DNA from: Herpetospermum pedunculosum
Taxonomy: Eukaryota; Streptophyta; Magnoliopsida; Cucurbitales; Cucurbitaceae
Length of the DNA stretch: 64,000 nucleotides
Reading direction: 5' to 3'
Assembly (NCBI GenBank): GCA_028017165.1
Contig: CM051525.1
Span: forward strand, 57,782,410 to 57,846,409
The translations under genes and the position numbers were made by a program. Positions within the stretch are counted from its first letter, which is position 1. Every line of letters begins with the position of its first letter. Below are positions 1-9,642 of this stretch, in pieces. The notes beneath the pieces are model-generated. The model ran no database searches and was not told the DNA's origin. It was given only the letters and a program-made list of their open reading frames with translations.

Positions 1-736
1 CTTGTGCCATAGCTTAGTGTCACTCACTTGACACTTGAAAGCTATTTGTTCCTTCTCGAGTGGATCCAATAAGAAGCTCTTGTACTGCATCTTTATTTTG
101 AACAACTCATTTCCACTGGAATCGAAAATAAGACATTTTTCTTCTTCAAATAACACTTTGAATTTCTTCTCTACTAGTTGACCAACACTTAATAAGTTTT
201 GATCAATCTCTGGAACTAGGAGCACGTCAGTAATCAACTTGGTTCCTGCACAACTCTCTATTGACACTATGCCCTTCCCCTTCACTTCTAGATACTCCCC
301 ATTCCCTATCTTCACCCTTGACTTGAATGACTTGTCAAGGTTCTTGAACAACTCCTTGTCACCTGTCATGTGATTGGTACACCCACTATCAACCAACCAA
401 CTGTCACATTGAGTGACTGATGAGAAACAGGTAGCCACAAAAAGTCGATCTTCTTCTTGTTGTACTGCAGCATGTGCTTCTCCTTGCTGTTGAGATCCCT
501 TACAGAATCTCTCAATGTGCCCCATTAAATGACACCTTCTACACTTCACATCTGGCCTTCTCCAGCATCTGAAGTGTGGATGATTATGTTTCCCACAGTG
601 CTTGCATGCACTGCTCTTGCTGAAACTTGCACTTCCATCATCCTTTACAGCATAATCTGAGCTACTGCTGCCAATATCCTTTCTCCCTTGCCACTTTTTC
701 TCTCTTCCACCTTCTCCCTGCTGCATTCTGACTTTC
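1..736 (-). pseudogene. Ty1/copia pol N-terminal part (zinc knuckles, protease), runs off the window
   Basis: Read on the minus strand, this is an open frame continuing the gag at 735-1391 after a one-base frameshift near 735. Visible in order: two cysteine clusters (CKHC...H...C, then a CX2CX4HX4C knuckle starting CRRC), the aspartic protease signature DSGCTNH, and the start of the gag-pre-integrase region (LWHK) at the window edge. These are the expected early pol domains of a Ty1/copia element: nucleic-acid binding, polyprotein cleavage, then integrase. No stop occurs from about 720 to base 1. The rest lies outside the window. The single shift near the gag end suggests a fairly young but inactive copy; a sequencing error is possible. 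Confidence 0.85.
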
Positions 737-1391
737 ATGCCCCCTCAATGTTTCCTTCTTGCCTCATCAACCTCCTCTGCTCTTGTGCTTGTAAAGCACT
801 TACTAACTCTATCACCTTGAGTTTAGAGAGGTCTTTGGTATTTTCTAAGGAAGCAATGGTTGCTTCATACTTCTCAGGAACTGAAACCAGAATTTTCTGA
901 ACCAATCTATTGTCAGATAAATCAGTTCCTAATGCTCTTGCCTTGTCGGCAATCGCAATCAACTTCTCTGAGTATTCTTTAATGGACTCAGACTCCTTCA
1001 TTTGCATTCTCTCGAATTCCCTCACCAAGTTCAACACTTTCATGCCCTTGATCCTCTCATCACCTTCATACTCACCTTTGAGGAAGTCCCAGATCTCCTT
1101 TGCTGACTTCAAGGCCATAATTCTGTTGAATATGGATGAAGACACAGCTGCATATAGGCAAGCTCTAGCTTTTGCCTTCCTGGTGACCCTCTCCTTGTGA
1201 GTCTTGATCTGGTTGATTGTTGAATTATCGGTAAGTGCAGCAACCTCATAGTCGCTCTCAACTGCTTCCCAATAATCACAAGCCTCCATGTAGGCTTGCA
1301 TTCTGATAGCCCATGCTTGGTAGTTTTCTCCATCAAACACTGGTGGAGCCAATGAAGAAAGACTGCTCGATCCTGATTCCATCTCACTCAA
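735..1391 (-). CDS. Ty1/copia gag (UBN2/DUF4219-type capsid)
   Basis: A 218-residue frame on the minus strand. It begins with the usual plant copia gag start (PPVFDGENYQAWAIRMQAY) and continues with the helical UBN2-type capsid region (AKEIWDFLKGEYEGDERIKG, then a FERMQMKESESIKEYSEKL segment). Gag builds the virus-like particle that packages retrotransposon RNA in the cytoplasm. The ATG lies 75 bases inside the primer binding site, the normal position. The frame ends early: the stop near 735 appears to come from loss of one base, since the downstream frame carries the zinc knuckles and protease without interruption. I infer a recently inactivated copy. Confidence 0.85.
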   Translation of the reverse strand: MSEMESGSSSLSSLAPPVFDGENYQAWAIRMQAYMEACDYWEAVESDYEVAALTDNSTINQIKTHKERVTRKAKARACLYAAVSSSIFNRIMALKSAKEIWDFLKGEYEGDERIKGMKVLNLVREFERMQMKESESIKEYSEKLIAIADKARALGTDLSDNRLVQKILVSVPEKYEATIASLENTKDLSKLKVIELVSALQAQEQRRLMRQEGNIEGA

Positions 1392-1466
1392 ATCTCAAAG
1401 TGTATCACTCGGTTTCTCTAAAGGATATCTCACTAACTCTCACTCACAGGCCCCTTAAGAATTTTA

Positions 1467-1478
1467 GCTCTGATACCA
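1467..1478 (-). other. Primer binding site (initiator tRNA-Met) of the minus-strand copia element
   Basis: The minus strand reads TGGTATCAGAGC, the standard complement to the 3' end of plant initiator tRNA-Met used by Ty1/copia elements. It lies one base inside the LTR boundary at 1480. Confidence 0.85.
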
Positions 1479-1479
1479 C

Positions 1480-1726
1480 TGTTGTTTCTAAGAGAGAAGA
1501 GAAATGGGAATGCAACTACTACATTTTCATTCAATAAAATCTGATCTTAAATACACTTTCTAAATGCTAAAAGTAACTTAGTTAACTCCATAAAAACAGC
1601 CACTAACTTTAACTCCACAAAAATAGCCACTTACTCCACTAACTCTAAATATATCAACACTTACCCCACTAACTTCAAATATAGCAATTGACTAAAAATA
1701 GACTTCTAGTTTTGAGTTAACTAACA
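1480..1726 (-). repeat. 5' LTR of the minus-strand copia element (outer end approximate)
   Basis: The inner end is fixed by the adjacent primer binding site. On the plus strand the repeat starts TGTTGTTTC; a matching ...CTAACA end is at 1726, giving a 247-bp LTR. The partner LTR is outside the window, so the outer end and target duplication cannot be confirmed. Confidence 0.55.
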
Positions 1727-1796
1727 ATGTTACATATAGCTTACCTAGTTAGAGTTTCTCTTAATGATCAGTTGCAAACTTGGATTTATTTATGTA

Positions 1797-2172
1797 ACAC
1801 CCTCAGTTGTCTTGAAGCACTTAGAAAATGAAATCATGAATTGGATGTGTAACATGGAAAAGTTCAAATGCACCACTTAATTGAATTTCGAGGACACCCT
1901 CAGTTGTGTTGAAGCACTTGGAAAATGAAATCATGAATTAAACGTGTAACAAGGAAAAATTCAAATGCACCACTTAATTGAATTTCGAAGACGAAATTCT
2001 TTAAAAGGGATAATACTTTGTAAGACCCACTCTTGAGTTCTCTAGCAATTGGACATGTGGTATATTGATTATTTTTATTTCCGGAGTGTTTTGATAAAGT
2101 AGGAACAACTTATTTGGAGAAAAGAAAGATTTTTTTTTTGAAAGAGAGTAAATGGAGGAAAGAAAAAAAAAA
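1797..2172 (+). repeat. Ty3/gypsy-like 3' end with 97-bp tandem duplication, polypurine tract and LTR start
   Basis: A segment starting ACACCCTCAGTTG occurs at 1797 and again at 1894 (period 97). It ends in a sequence like the 3' end of plant gypsy polyproteins (GAATTTCGAAGACGAAATT), followed by a purine tract (AAAAGGGA, near 2005) and TGTAAGACCC, a common gypsy LTR start. The presumed LTR is cut off by the MULE-family sequence at 2173. No reading frame survives. Confidence 0.45.
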
Positions 2173-3720
2173 GGGATAACTACAAGAATAGCTGAAACGA
2201 GACTATGCAAGATGAAAAATAGCTAACTCCTATAATTAGAAACTTCTCTAGAACGTAGTTGGACGAAAGTACCCTCCAGGAATTTAACTGTTGAACTAGC
2301 TACAAAATTGAGAGATTTAATCAGACAGAATTAAATGAAAAACAAAAAAAATGTGAACGTTAAAACATTGAACAACCCCCACAGAAAAATGAAGATTTAT
2401 TCTGAGAGAAAATGAAGGAGAAAATAAGGATTTGAGAAAAATAAAGATTTATTTTAAGAGAATCATGTAAAAAATAATAAAAAATTAAGATATGGTTAAA
2501 CCAAGGATAACAACCACCAATTAAATCGAAACATGTAAACAAAATTCAATAAAATCTAATCTGGAATATTAATTCAAATTAATTTTTAAACTAAAATTTT
2601 CAGAGACGGTTGTGACAATTTTTTTAATAACGATCCTCTCGATAATTTCTAATGTGTATATATTCGAAGTTACATGTACATATAAGTATATCATATGAAG
2701 TATATGTGTATATATACAAACCATTAATTGGTGAACGTACATGTAAGTATAACATAACCCGTAAGAAAACTATATAAGCAATTAAATTTTCAGCATATTG
2801 ATGTTTATAAAAACTAAAATGTTCATAGACGGTTGTAAGAAAATTATAAAAATGACACCCTCGATAACTTCTAGTGTGAGTATATATTCGTAGTTACATC
2901 TATAACAACGTACATGTAAGTATATCATATGAAGTATATGCGTGTATATACACCATAAATCATTATTCTGTGAGCATTGAACAAATGATACTAAAAAATT
3001 TAAAATGTTCATAGACGGTTGTAAGAAAATTATAAAAATGAGGGTCCTCGATAACTTCTAGTGTGGGTATATATTCGTAGTTACATCTATAACAATGTAC
3101 ATGTAAGTATATCATATGAAGTATATGCATGTATATACACCATAAACCATTAATCTGTGAGCATTGAACAAATGATACTAAAAAATTTAAAATGTTCATA
3201 GATGGTTGTAAGAAAATTATAAAAATGAGGGTTCTCGATAACTTCTAGTGTGGGTATATATTCGTAGTTACCTATAACAATGTACATGTAAGTATATCAT
3301 ATGAAGTATATGCGTGCATATACATCATAAACCATTAATCCGTGAGCATTGAACAAATGATACTAAAAAACATTAAAATTGGTATGCATGTTGAGTTTAC
3401 CCGGGAAAACGTTCAATCAATTGTATCATTACCTGTAACATTGAATTAGGAGATTTGCAAATTTTCCCTCCTCCAAATCGATTTAAAAGAGCCATCGATT
3501 CTCACCTTTGAAACTCTCTACCTTGAGAAAAAATTATCTACGTCAACCTTTTACATTGTTGAATGCTTGAATTGGGCTGAAAATTTCGACTCCTAAAATT
3601 ACATATTTTCGAAGTGAGTAAGGATCTTAGTCTCTCTTCACTCTCGTCTCTGTACATTGTGATCGTTTCAACTTTGGAAAAAAATATTGAACCTCTCTTT
3701 TCAAAATGCATGAATCTAGG
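2173..3720 (-). mobile_element. MULE-family non-autonomous element, copy 1 (truncated)
   Basis: The end starting GGGATAACTACAAGAATAGCT matches the ends at 33713 (inverted), 36178 and 63279 (inverted). The family at 31778-33713 has a perfect 9-bp target duplication, the basis for calling it Mutator-like. Homology with the other copies fades near 3720, before the tRNA-Lys gene. No transposase is visible; small open frames here come from the internal 186-bp repeat and are not genes. Confidence 0.6.
2600..3385 (-). repeat. About 186-bp tandem repeats inside MULE-family copy 1
   Basis: The segment around AAATGTTCATAGACGG recurs at 2817, 3003 and 3190 (periods 186 and 187), with a weaker unit before it. 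Each unit carries the TATATACACCATAAA and GTACATGTAAGTATATCATA segments seen in all family copies. Confidence 0.8.
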
Positions 3721-3764
3721 AGTAAGTGAGAAGTGTAAGTTCAAAAACTACCCTTGAAATGAAT

Positions 3765-3837
3765 CGCCCACCGTGGGGCTCGAACCCACGACCACAAGGT
3801 TAAGAGCCTTGCGCTCTACCAACTGAGCTAGACGGGC
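3765..3837 (-). tRNA. tRNA-Lys(CTT): tRNA-Lys(CTT)
   Basis: A 73-nt cloverleaf on the minus strand. The acceptor arm GCCCGTC pairs with GGTGGGC apart from normal wobble, the D arm has the A-box TAGCTCAGTTGGT, the anticodon loop is CTCTTAA (anticodon CTT), and the T arm is GTGGGTTCGAGCCCCAC (B-box). No intron and no CCA, as expected for a nuclear gene. Every stem looks intact, so it is probably functional in reading AAG codons. Confidence 0.93.
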
Positions 3838-5000
3838 TCATTTGTTTAATTAGATCTTTATGTTGATATAGAATGCAGTTAGGTTATTACCAAAAACAGC
3901 CAATTTGGGCTTTTATTTATCTCTTTTTATGCACTGTCTTTTTTAGCCTATCTCGGTGCTGGCTAGGATTGAATACCGAGATTATCCATTTTTTAAATAT
4001 AAAAAATTCCTATGACTTCTAGTTGCGATCTCGACTAGGATTGACCAGAATTGCAACCAAGAAAAAAACCCAACCAGAACCCATATGAAATAGTTTCTAT
4101 CAAGAGGGAACATAATATAATTAAAATAATAAATTTTATTAACTATTAACGTTATTATTCCATTCCCGTCTCGATGTACACACATTCTATGATTTCTTTT
4201 TTCCACAACAATAGGTTTTTATGATTCTCCAATTTTTTTTCCCACTCTTTACTATAGTAGACTACTCTTCATTTGAAATCTAGGGCGATTGATTTATGTC
4301 CTCTTATGGGTCGTTTTGATATGCCGGTATCAAAATGGAAAAAAAAGTTGATAATCAGGAACCTGAAGTATGAAAATGAGATTGATGGGAATGTGGTGAT
4401 TGTGTTTTTTTTTTTTTGACAACATGTTGGGGTGGGGGATTGTGTTGGGTGTACTTGGGGATGAATTTCAAATGTTTGAGAATGAAGAATGTTATGTTTG
4501 GTATGTGATAATTATAGTTTTGTTAATATAATTTGCATTCAAATGTTTTGATAATTATAGTTTGAGAATGAAGAATGTTATGAGTTGAATCCCCGCATTA
4601 ATTAAATACCTAAATCTCATAAAAACGTGTAAGAGTGATGAGCCAAAGCATGGGCAACTCAGTTTTGGTTTCGAGAGATTGTGCTCGAAAGTTCAAAATA
4701 CTTCGTTTGTTGCAAGACAATGTATTTCGTCCACAAACAATCTCACTTCAGAGTAGTTTTCTTCTTCTTCCTTGAAAAGAACAATCTGATTCTATTTGAA
4801 TGTTGTTTTGGCAGTGCCCGCACAAATGGCTTAGGCTTGAAAGACACAAATCACTCACTATCCATTGTGAAGATTCTGGTTTGTGCAGTCCCAAATCTTC
4901 CACATGACTATTATCATTTTTGATCTCTTGCTCTCAAAATCGAATTCAACTTGCAAATCTCTCACATACTCTTAAACTTGATCATCCTACATTTGTGAGA
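3838..5000. other. AT-rich intergenic stretch, no gene seen
   Basis: No supported coding region. A short direct repeat (TTTGAGAATGAAGAATG) occurs near 4473 and 4561. The right part may already belong to the LTR that ends at 5501; its left end could not be placed. Confidence 0.5.
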
Positions 5001-5039
5001 AATTTTGGAGCGTTTGTCTATTGTGTTCATCGGTAATAT

Positions 5040-5501
5040 CTTATATTTTTTAGAGGTAATTCATTGTAAGTTTTATTTTCTGGGGTTTTGTATTAAGGTG
5101 TGGGTGTACACCTTGGGTTTGTGAAAAAGAAATTGGTTGGATCCTGAACCAGTAAAAAGTATCACGGGTTTCTCTTTACTCTAGGTGAAGAAAAAAAAGG
5201 GTCGTTTTCGGTTTGGTTCTCACCCGCAAGAGGATCTCTTAGTGAAATACCCAAGAAGGAGTGTTGGGGAGTGGAGTAGGCAATTCGCCGAACCACTATA
5301 AATTCTCGGTGTCCTCTCTTCCTTACTTTTATTTTTCTGCATATCAATTTTTGTTTTAATTATTTTAATCTCTTAAATTGCATGATATAGGTTTGCTTTG
5401 ATTCTTTTTTGGTTGCTTGAGTGGTTTAACATTTAAAGTTTAAAATTTAAAATTGCTAGAAAACTCTATTCACCTCTCTAGTGTTGCCATTAGATCCTAC
5501 A
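5040..5501 (+). repeat. 5' LTR (3' portion) of a plus-strand copia element, start undefined
   Basis: The sequence ends ...GATCCTACA immediately before a primer binding site at 5504, so it must be the U5 end of an LTR. It contains the GTGTGGGTGTACACC segment often seen in plant copia LTRs. The left end is a guess. Confidence 0.5.
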
Positions 5502-5503
5502 AT

Positions 5504-5515
5504 TGGTATCAGAGC
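5504..5515 (+). other. Primer binding site (initiator tRNA-Met)
   Basis: TGGTATCAGAGC on the plus strand, two bases after the CA end of the LTR and about 155 bases before the gag remnant. Confidence 0.85.
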
Positions 5516-5669
5516 GGGTTGCTCGGTTTTTGATTTAAAGTGTTGAATAATTTCATTTTCCATGTTTAAAAAAAAAACATTTTTTTTCTTTAAATCTGAA
5601 ATTTTCTATTTATTTGAGAAAAATTGACAAAATCAAATTTCCTTGAGCTTATGGTAAATATTTGAGTGA

Positions 5670-6459
5670 ATGAGTTTACTGAGAGTCAATCTACCACTAG
5701 ACCATCTCTATTATGCTGGGTGGAAAACAAGAATGATAATTTATTTAATTTCTATTGATTACAATTTATGGGAAATTATTTCTAATGGTCCTTTAATTTC
5801 AACCAAGATAGTTGCTAATAAGGATGTGCCTAAGGAAGAAAATGAGCTAAATGATGAAGATAAAAAGAAATTATCTATAAATGTTAGAGCCATGAATAAT
5901 CTATTTTGTGCTTTGTGCTCTGATGAGTTTAATCGAGTCTTTGCATGTAATAGTGCTAAAGAAATATGGGATATGCTTGAAGTAACTCATGAAGAAACTA
6001 ATCAAGTAAAAGAGTAAAAAATTAGCATGCTTGTTCATAACTATGAATTATTTAAAATGAATGCTAATGAATACATTTCTGAAATGTTTACGAAATTTAC
6101 AAATATTGTGAATGTTTTGAAGGGATTAGGAAAAATATATACTACATCTGAAAAACGTGAGGAAGATTCTCAGGTCGTTGCCTTAAAGCTGGGAAGCTAA
6201 AGTGACGGCGATTCAAGAAGCTAAGGACCTTTCAACACTAAAATTAGAGGAGCTCATCGGATCTCTCATGACACATGAGATAATTATGAAGGGCAATATG
6301 GAAGATGACGTTAAAAAGAAGAAAAGCTTGGCATTAAAGTCTACTGTCATCCAAGAAGACTTTGAAAGCGAAGATGAATTAAATGATGAAGAATTTGCCT
6401 ACCTAACAAGGAAGTTCAAGAAGCATTTTCGGAAAACCTCACTTTCCACAAAGATTTAA
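5670..6459 (+). pseudogene. Broken copia gag (UBN2 type)
   Basis: The first part (5670-6017, 115 residues) shows copia gag features: LYYAGWKTRMIIYL, then SAKEIWDMLEVTHEETNQVK. It ends at TAA (6015-6017), while homology continues in the same frame (KISMLVHNYELFKM...). An extra A near 6153 shifts the frame. A further in-frame TAA near 6187 falls where VRKILRSLP is followed by SWEAKVTAIQ. The last part (6202-6459) carries the conserved AIQEAKDLSTLKLEELIGSL. Three lesions make this a pseudogene. No protease, integrase or RT follows; captured exons lie where pol should be. Confidence 0.85.
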
Positions 6460-6660
6460 ACAAATTATTTTTACAAACTTTTAAAAATTTGGGTAGAGTT
6501 TGCTTTGAAAAACGGATAAAACACTCCTGCAATGAAAATGCACACTCCCAAGTAACCTATTCAAACTCCAAAATTACACCTAGTGTGCCTTCTAGTCAGT
6601 TTAGAAATCAGCCACAACAACATAACAAAAAAAGAACCTCAAATGAAAAACAAACTTAAA
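6455..6660 (+). repeat. Direct repeat flanking the captured CcdA-like fragment (left copy)
   Basis: About 200 bp of gag-downstream sequence (key segment GAAAAACGGATAAAACACTCC) that recurs at 7277-7495 with scattered substitutions and small indels. The two copies bracket the inverted-repeat unit 6801-7275. They are too long and diverged to be a target duplication. Confidence 0.75.
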
Positions 6661-6800
6661 CTTTTTCAATTTAAACAACAAAGATAACTTATAAATGAAA
6701 ATCTAAACACAAATCCAGCTCATCCTAAGTCTTCCATGACCCTCTCCATAAACTCGCCCCCTCAATAGTGGTAATTACCGACGCGGAAGGAAGTATAAGC

Positions 6801-7275
6801 TTGTCAGCTGACTTGTCAAAATGTTGCTCTAATTAATTCATTATAGATTGATTGTGTTTATCTCAGATTTGGTTTCCTAATTGACTGTTACATTCTTGCA
6901 GAGCCTTCTGTCATTTCGAAAGTTCTCATCATGGATTAATCCTATAAGGTAATTCCTTTAAACTCATACTCACATCAATAAGATAAGTTAATCAAAGTTA
7001 ATTTGTAAAAGTGGTTATCAAAGAAAATGTTTCACCTATTGACAGAAGTGATTATAAAATGAGATTATATGAATGAATGAGTTTGTTTGTTGTTGATGAA
7101 TGCAGCGGTGCATTACTGTTGGGTGGAGGTGTTTATAGTTTCTTGGACAGACTATTTCCAGTGACAATGGCAATGTAAAGATATATAAATAAATACATAC
7201 AAACTCCTCACATAAATGGATAAGGTTGTGTTGCTCTCATCCTAAATCTCAACATTTTGACAAGTCAGCTGACAA
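6801..7275. mobile_element. Inverted-repeat-bounded unit carrying host exons
   Basis: A 26-bp perfect inverted repeat bounds 475 bp: left arm 6801-6826 starts TTGTCAGCTGACTTG, right arm 7250-7275 is its reverse complement. Between the arms are two exons and an intron of a host-like gene. I see no target duplication, so the transposon class is unknown. Confidence 0.6.
6902..7178 (+). pseudogene. CCDA: Captured last exons of a CcdA-like chloroplast membrane protein gene
   Basis: Exon 6902-6948 follows an intron end (CTTGCAG) and precedes GTAATT; exon 7106-7178 follows AATGCAG and ends in TAA. Spliced, they read in one frame: SLLSFRKFSSWINPI, then SGALLLGGGVYSFLDRLF and PVTMAM-stop. The reading frame continues exactly across the splice, including the codon split AG/C. 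The segment resembles the C-terminal transmembrane helix of plant CCDA, the thylakoid protein that carries reducing power across the membrane for cytochrome assembly. Family assignment is from memory and moderately sure. Only the 3' end is present, so it is a gene fragment, not a working gene. Confidence 0.65.
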
Positions 7276-7276
7276 C

Positions 7277-7495
7277 GATTTAAACAAAAGGAAAGGGAAA
7301 TAAATTCCTTTTACAAACTTTTAATAATTTGGGCAGAGTTTCCTTTGAAAAACGGATAAAACACTCCTCAATGAAAAATGCACACTTCCAAATCAACTAT
7401 TCAAACTCCAAAAGTACATGGCACACTAATCAATTTAGAAATCAGCCCGAACAACATAACAAAAGAAAAAAACCTCAAATGAAAAACAAACTTAC
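7277..7495 (+). repeat. Direct repeat flanking the captured fragment (right copy)
   Basis: Second copy of the sequence at 6455-6660. It keeps an extra purine-rich segment (AAAAGGAAAGGGAAATAAAT) missing from the left copy, so neither copy is a simple product of the other. Confidence 0.75.
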
Positions 7496-7614
7496 AATTT
7501 ACAAAATCTCATAAAGTGCACAAAAATTGACTTAATCCATACAATATTTTGCTACCATAGCTGCAGGATAGCAAAATCTATTCGGTTTGAGTATGAGAGG
7601 TAGATAGTTCATAC

Positions 7615-7733
7615 CTGGTTTGATGCTTATTGTCTTGGTGTTTGAGTCAACTGTTCGAGCATTTTTTTTCATGGCCTCCATCTCTTCTTGTTGTTTTTGA
7701 TATTTTTCATCGATTAACTTCTGGCGGTTCCCT
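7615..7733 (-). pseudogene. Isolated host-like exon, identity unknown
   Basis: On the minus strand a 119-bp open segment is bordered by TTTGTAG (acceptor) and GTATGA (donor), and reads GNRQKLIDEKYQKQQ followed by EEMEAMKKNARTVDS and a TKTISIKPG end. It is rich in Lys, Glu and Gln and likely helical. It looks like one internal exon of a host gene, lying next to the CcdA-like fragment but on the other strand. I do not recognise the protein. Confidence 0.5.
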
Positions 7734-7759
7734 CTACAAACACACAAGAAGAACATTAA

Positions 7760-8554
7760 TATGAAATAATGATCAACACATAGGAAATAAAAAAAAATTA
7801 CAAAATCCTAAACATTACAAAAATATCAATCTCATAATCAAATCCCTAAATTGAATCCTCTTCATTTTAAATTCTTCTTAATTTCTATCAAGTTCATACT
7901 CTTAATTTCAAGTTCTTCTTCCATTCAAAATCAACAAAATTAAATAGAGAAACCAAATCCAACTATGACCCTTTTCACAAACACTTCATAGGCAGATTAG
8001 GCAAACAACTAAACTTCATAGGCAGATTAGGCAAACAACTAAATTAACCCACTATCATAATTCAATCAGAAATTCCCACAAACACATCATAAATTCAACA
8101 TTGAAACTACATTGACATTTTCACAAACAATTTGCAGGCGTGACCCATAAACATCATAATTCAACTAGACTTTCAATTCAACTACATAAACAGTTGTGGA
8201 AAGAAAAGAATTTACCGATTCACAACCAGCGAAGGTAATGGAGAGGAATGAAGGAGACAGTGACGGCGAGTAATGGAGAGACAGAGGAGACGGCGGCGAC
8301 AGTAATGGAGTGAGGGAGGAGACGTCGACGAAGCCGACGGCGGTAATGTGGAGAGACGGAGGAGACGGCGGCAATGTGGAGAGACGGAGGAGATCGGCGG
8401 CGACGGGTAATAAGTGACTATGTTTAACCAGTTGAACTATGTTTTAAGTTGACAGTTAATTAAGTTCTAAACTTTTAATTTCATCACTTAAAACTCTTAG
8501 CTTAAATAAGTGACTTTTAATTCATTTAAACCCTTAACTTGAATATGTTTTACC
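7760..8554. other. Non-coding stretch with small repeats
   Basis: A 29-bp unit (CTTCATAGGCAGATTAGG core) is repeated in tandem at about 7984-8041. From 8225 to 8410 lies a purine-rich imperfect repeat built from GGAGAC, GGCGGCGA and TAATGGAGAG blocks. No gene is supported; the small minus-strand frame over the purine block is low-complexity. Confidence 0.6.
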
Positions 8555-8563
8555 ATTTAGTCT

Positions 8564-8846
8564 GGGAAATGCATAAAGTAACCTGTCAGAGCAAAACATT
8601 AACAAAATTGACCTGTCTCCCAACAAAATATTAAAAGTGACCGATTTGAGGAAATGGGGGGTGTGAAATTATACATATGCCCTTCAGTAAGAAAACCTGA
8701 ATTTGTCTATGCGATCGCACAGCCTATGCCATGGCATAGGCAATTTCCATCGCACAGCCTATGCGATGGCACAGTCTATGCCATCGCACAGCCTATGCCA
8801 TCGCGGCCTATGCGATGGCACAGCCTATGCCATGGCATAGGCTATT
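8564..8846 (+). repeat. Left terminal inverted repeat of the Pack-MULE, with internal palindromic sub-repeats
   Basis: The inner half is a run of CACAGCCTATGCCAT / GGCATAGG blocks, including palindromes such as CCTATGCCATGGCATAGG and GCGATCGC. It ends against a T/A homopolymer stretch. Confidence 0.85.
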
Positions 8847-8930
8847 TTTTTTTAAAAAAAAAAAAAAAAAAAACAATTTTTTTTTTCTTTCTTTTTTTAA
8901 ATTGGGTTTTTGTTTTTTGTTTTTGGTTTA

Positions 8931-9293
8931 TGGGTAGTGATAAAATTTTGAAATTTAGAGAGAAAATAAATGAGCTTGTGGAATTTCATTGTCAAGATCT
9001 GCATGCAGGGTTTGTAAATGAAGAAGAAGAAGATTAGATGGATCATACACAGATCTGGAACCAACAACAACAAAATCAAGATCAAAATAATCATCAAAAT
9101 TTTCATTCTGATGATGATGATACTCTAATGTTCTACTCGGATTTCTCTCCGCTGCCTGATTATCGTTGTATGTCTTCATCTTCTTCGTCATCTTCGATCC
9201 CCGCCCCGGTCAAGGACAAAGCTTTGGAGTGGCTGAGGAGTAATAAAGAGACGATTTTTGTTGATGATTTGAGAAAGGTGAGAATCAAGAAAT
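8931..9293 (+). pseudogene. ABI3: Captured fragment of an ABI3/VP1 B3 transcription factor gene
   Basis: The frame reads DLHAGFVNEEEED, a TAG stop at 9035-9037, then in the same frame MDHTQIWNQQQ, an Asp-rich run, FYSDFSPLPDYRCMSSSSSS, PAPVK, and directly ALEWLRSNKETIFVDDLRKV. Family knowledge: ABI3/VP1 proteins have an N-terminal acidic region with a LPDFPCMSSSSSS motif and, much later, the B2 region with EWLxxNKExxSAEDLRxxKIKK. Here the two are fused, so about 200 intervening residues are deleted; the fragment stops before the B3 DNA-binding domain. It cannot give a working ABA-response factor. It might be transcribed and act on ABI3 through sequence identity; that is speculation. Confidence 0.82.
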
Positions 9294-9389
9294 AGAAGTT
9301 TGAAATAGTCTATGTCATAGATTTACTCTGAAGATAGCAATGAGTTTTTCGTCCTCTGTTTTCAATTTTTTTTTTTTGAAGAAAAAGAA

Positions 9390-9642
9390 GTTTGAAATAG
9401 CCTATGCCATGGCATAGGCTGTGCGATGGCACTGTGCCATGGCATAGGCTGTGCGATGGAAATTGCCTATGTCATGGCATAGGCTGTGCGATCGCATTGA
9501 CACATTTGGTTTCCTTACTGAAGGGCATATGTATAATTTCACACCCTCCATTTCCTCAAACCGGTCACTTTTAATATTTTTGTGGGAGACGGGTCACTTT
9601 TGATAATGTTTTGCTATGACAGGTCACTTTATGCAATTTCCC
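9390..9642 (-). repeat. Right terminal inverted repeat of the Pack-MULE
   Basis: Reverse complement of the left repeat, with small differences: the palindromic sub-repeats are arranged differently, while the outer 150 bases match closely. Confidence 0.85.

Larger units (their letters stand above)
8564..9642. mobile_element. Pack-MULE (Mutator-like element with captured ABI3/VP1 gene fragment)
   Basis: A 1079-bp element flanked by a perfect 9-bp target duplication ATTTAGTCT (8555-8563 and 9643-9651). Its ends are long inverted repeats, about 8564-8846 and 9390-9642; each starts GGGAAAT(T)GCATAAAGT and shares the block GTGTGAAATTATACATATGC. A 9-bp duplication plus long terminal inverted repeats is diagnostic of Mutator-like elements. 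No transposase is encoded. The interior is a host gene fragment, making this a Pack-MULE. Confidence 0.9.

Noticed and set aside
688..1200. Plus-strand frames at 688-900 and 910-1200
   Set aside because: They are antisense shadows of the well-supported minus-strand gag.
2782..3199. Repeated open frames with LNFLVSFVQCSQ-type peptides (also at 32.6-33.0, 47.1 and 62.2 kb)
   Set aside because: They follow the 186-bp tandem repeat exactly, appear in non-autonomous elements and have no protein features; chance frames of a repeat.
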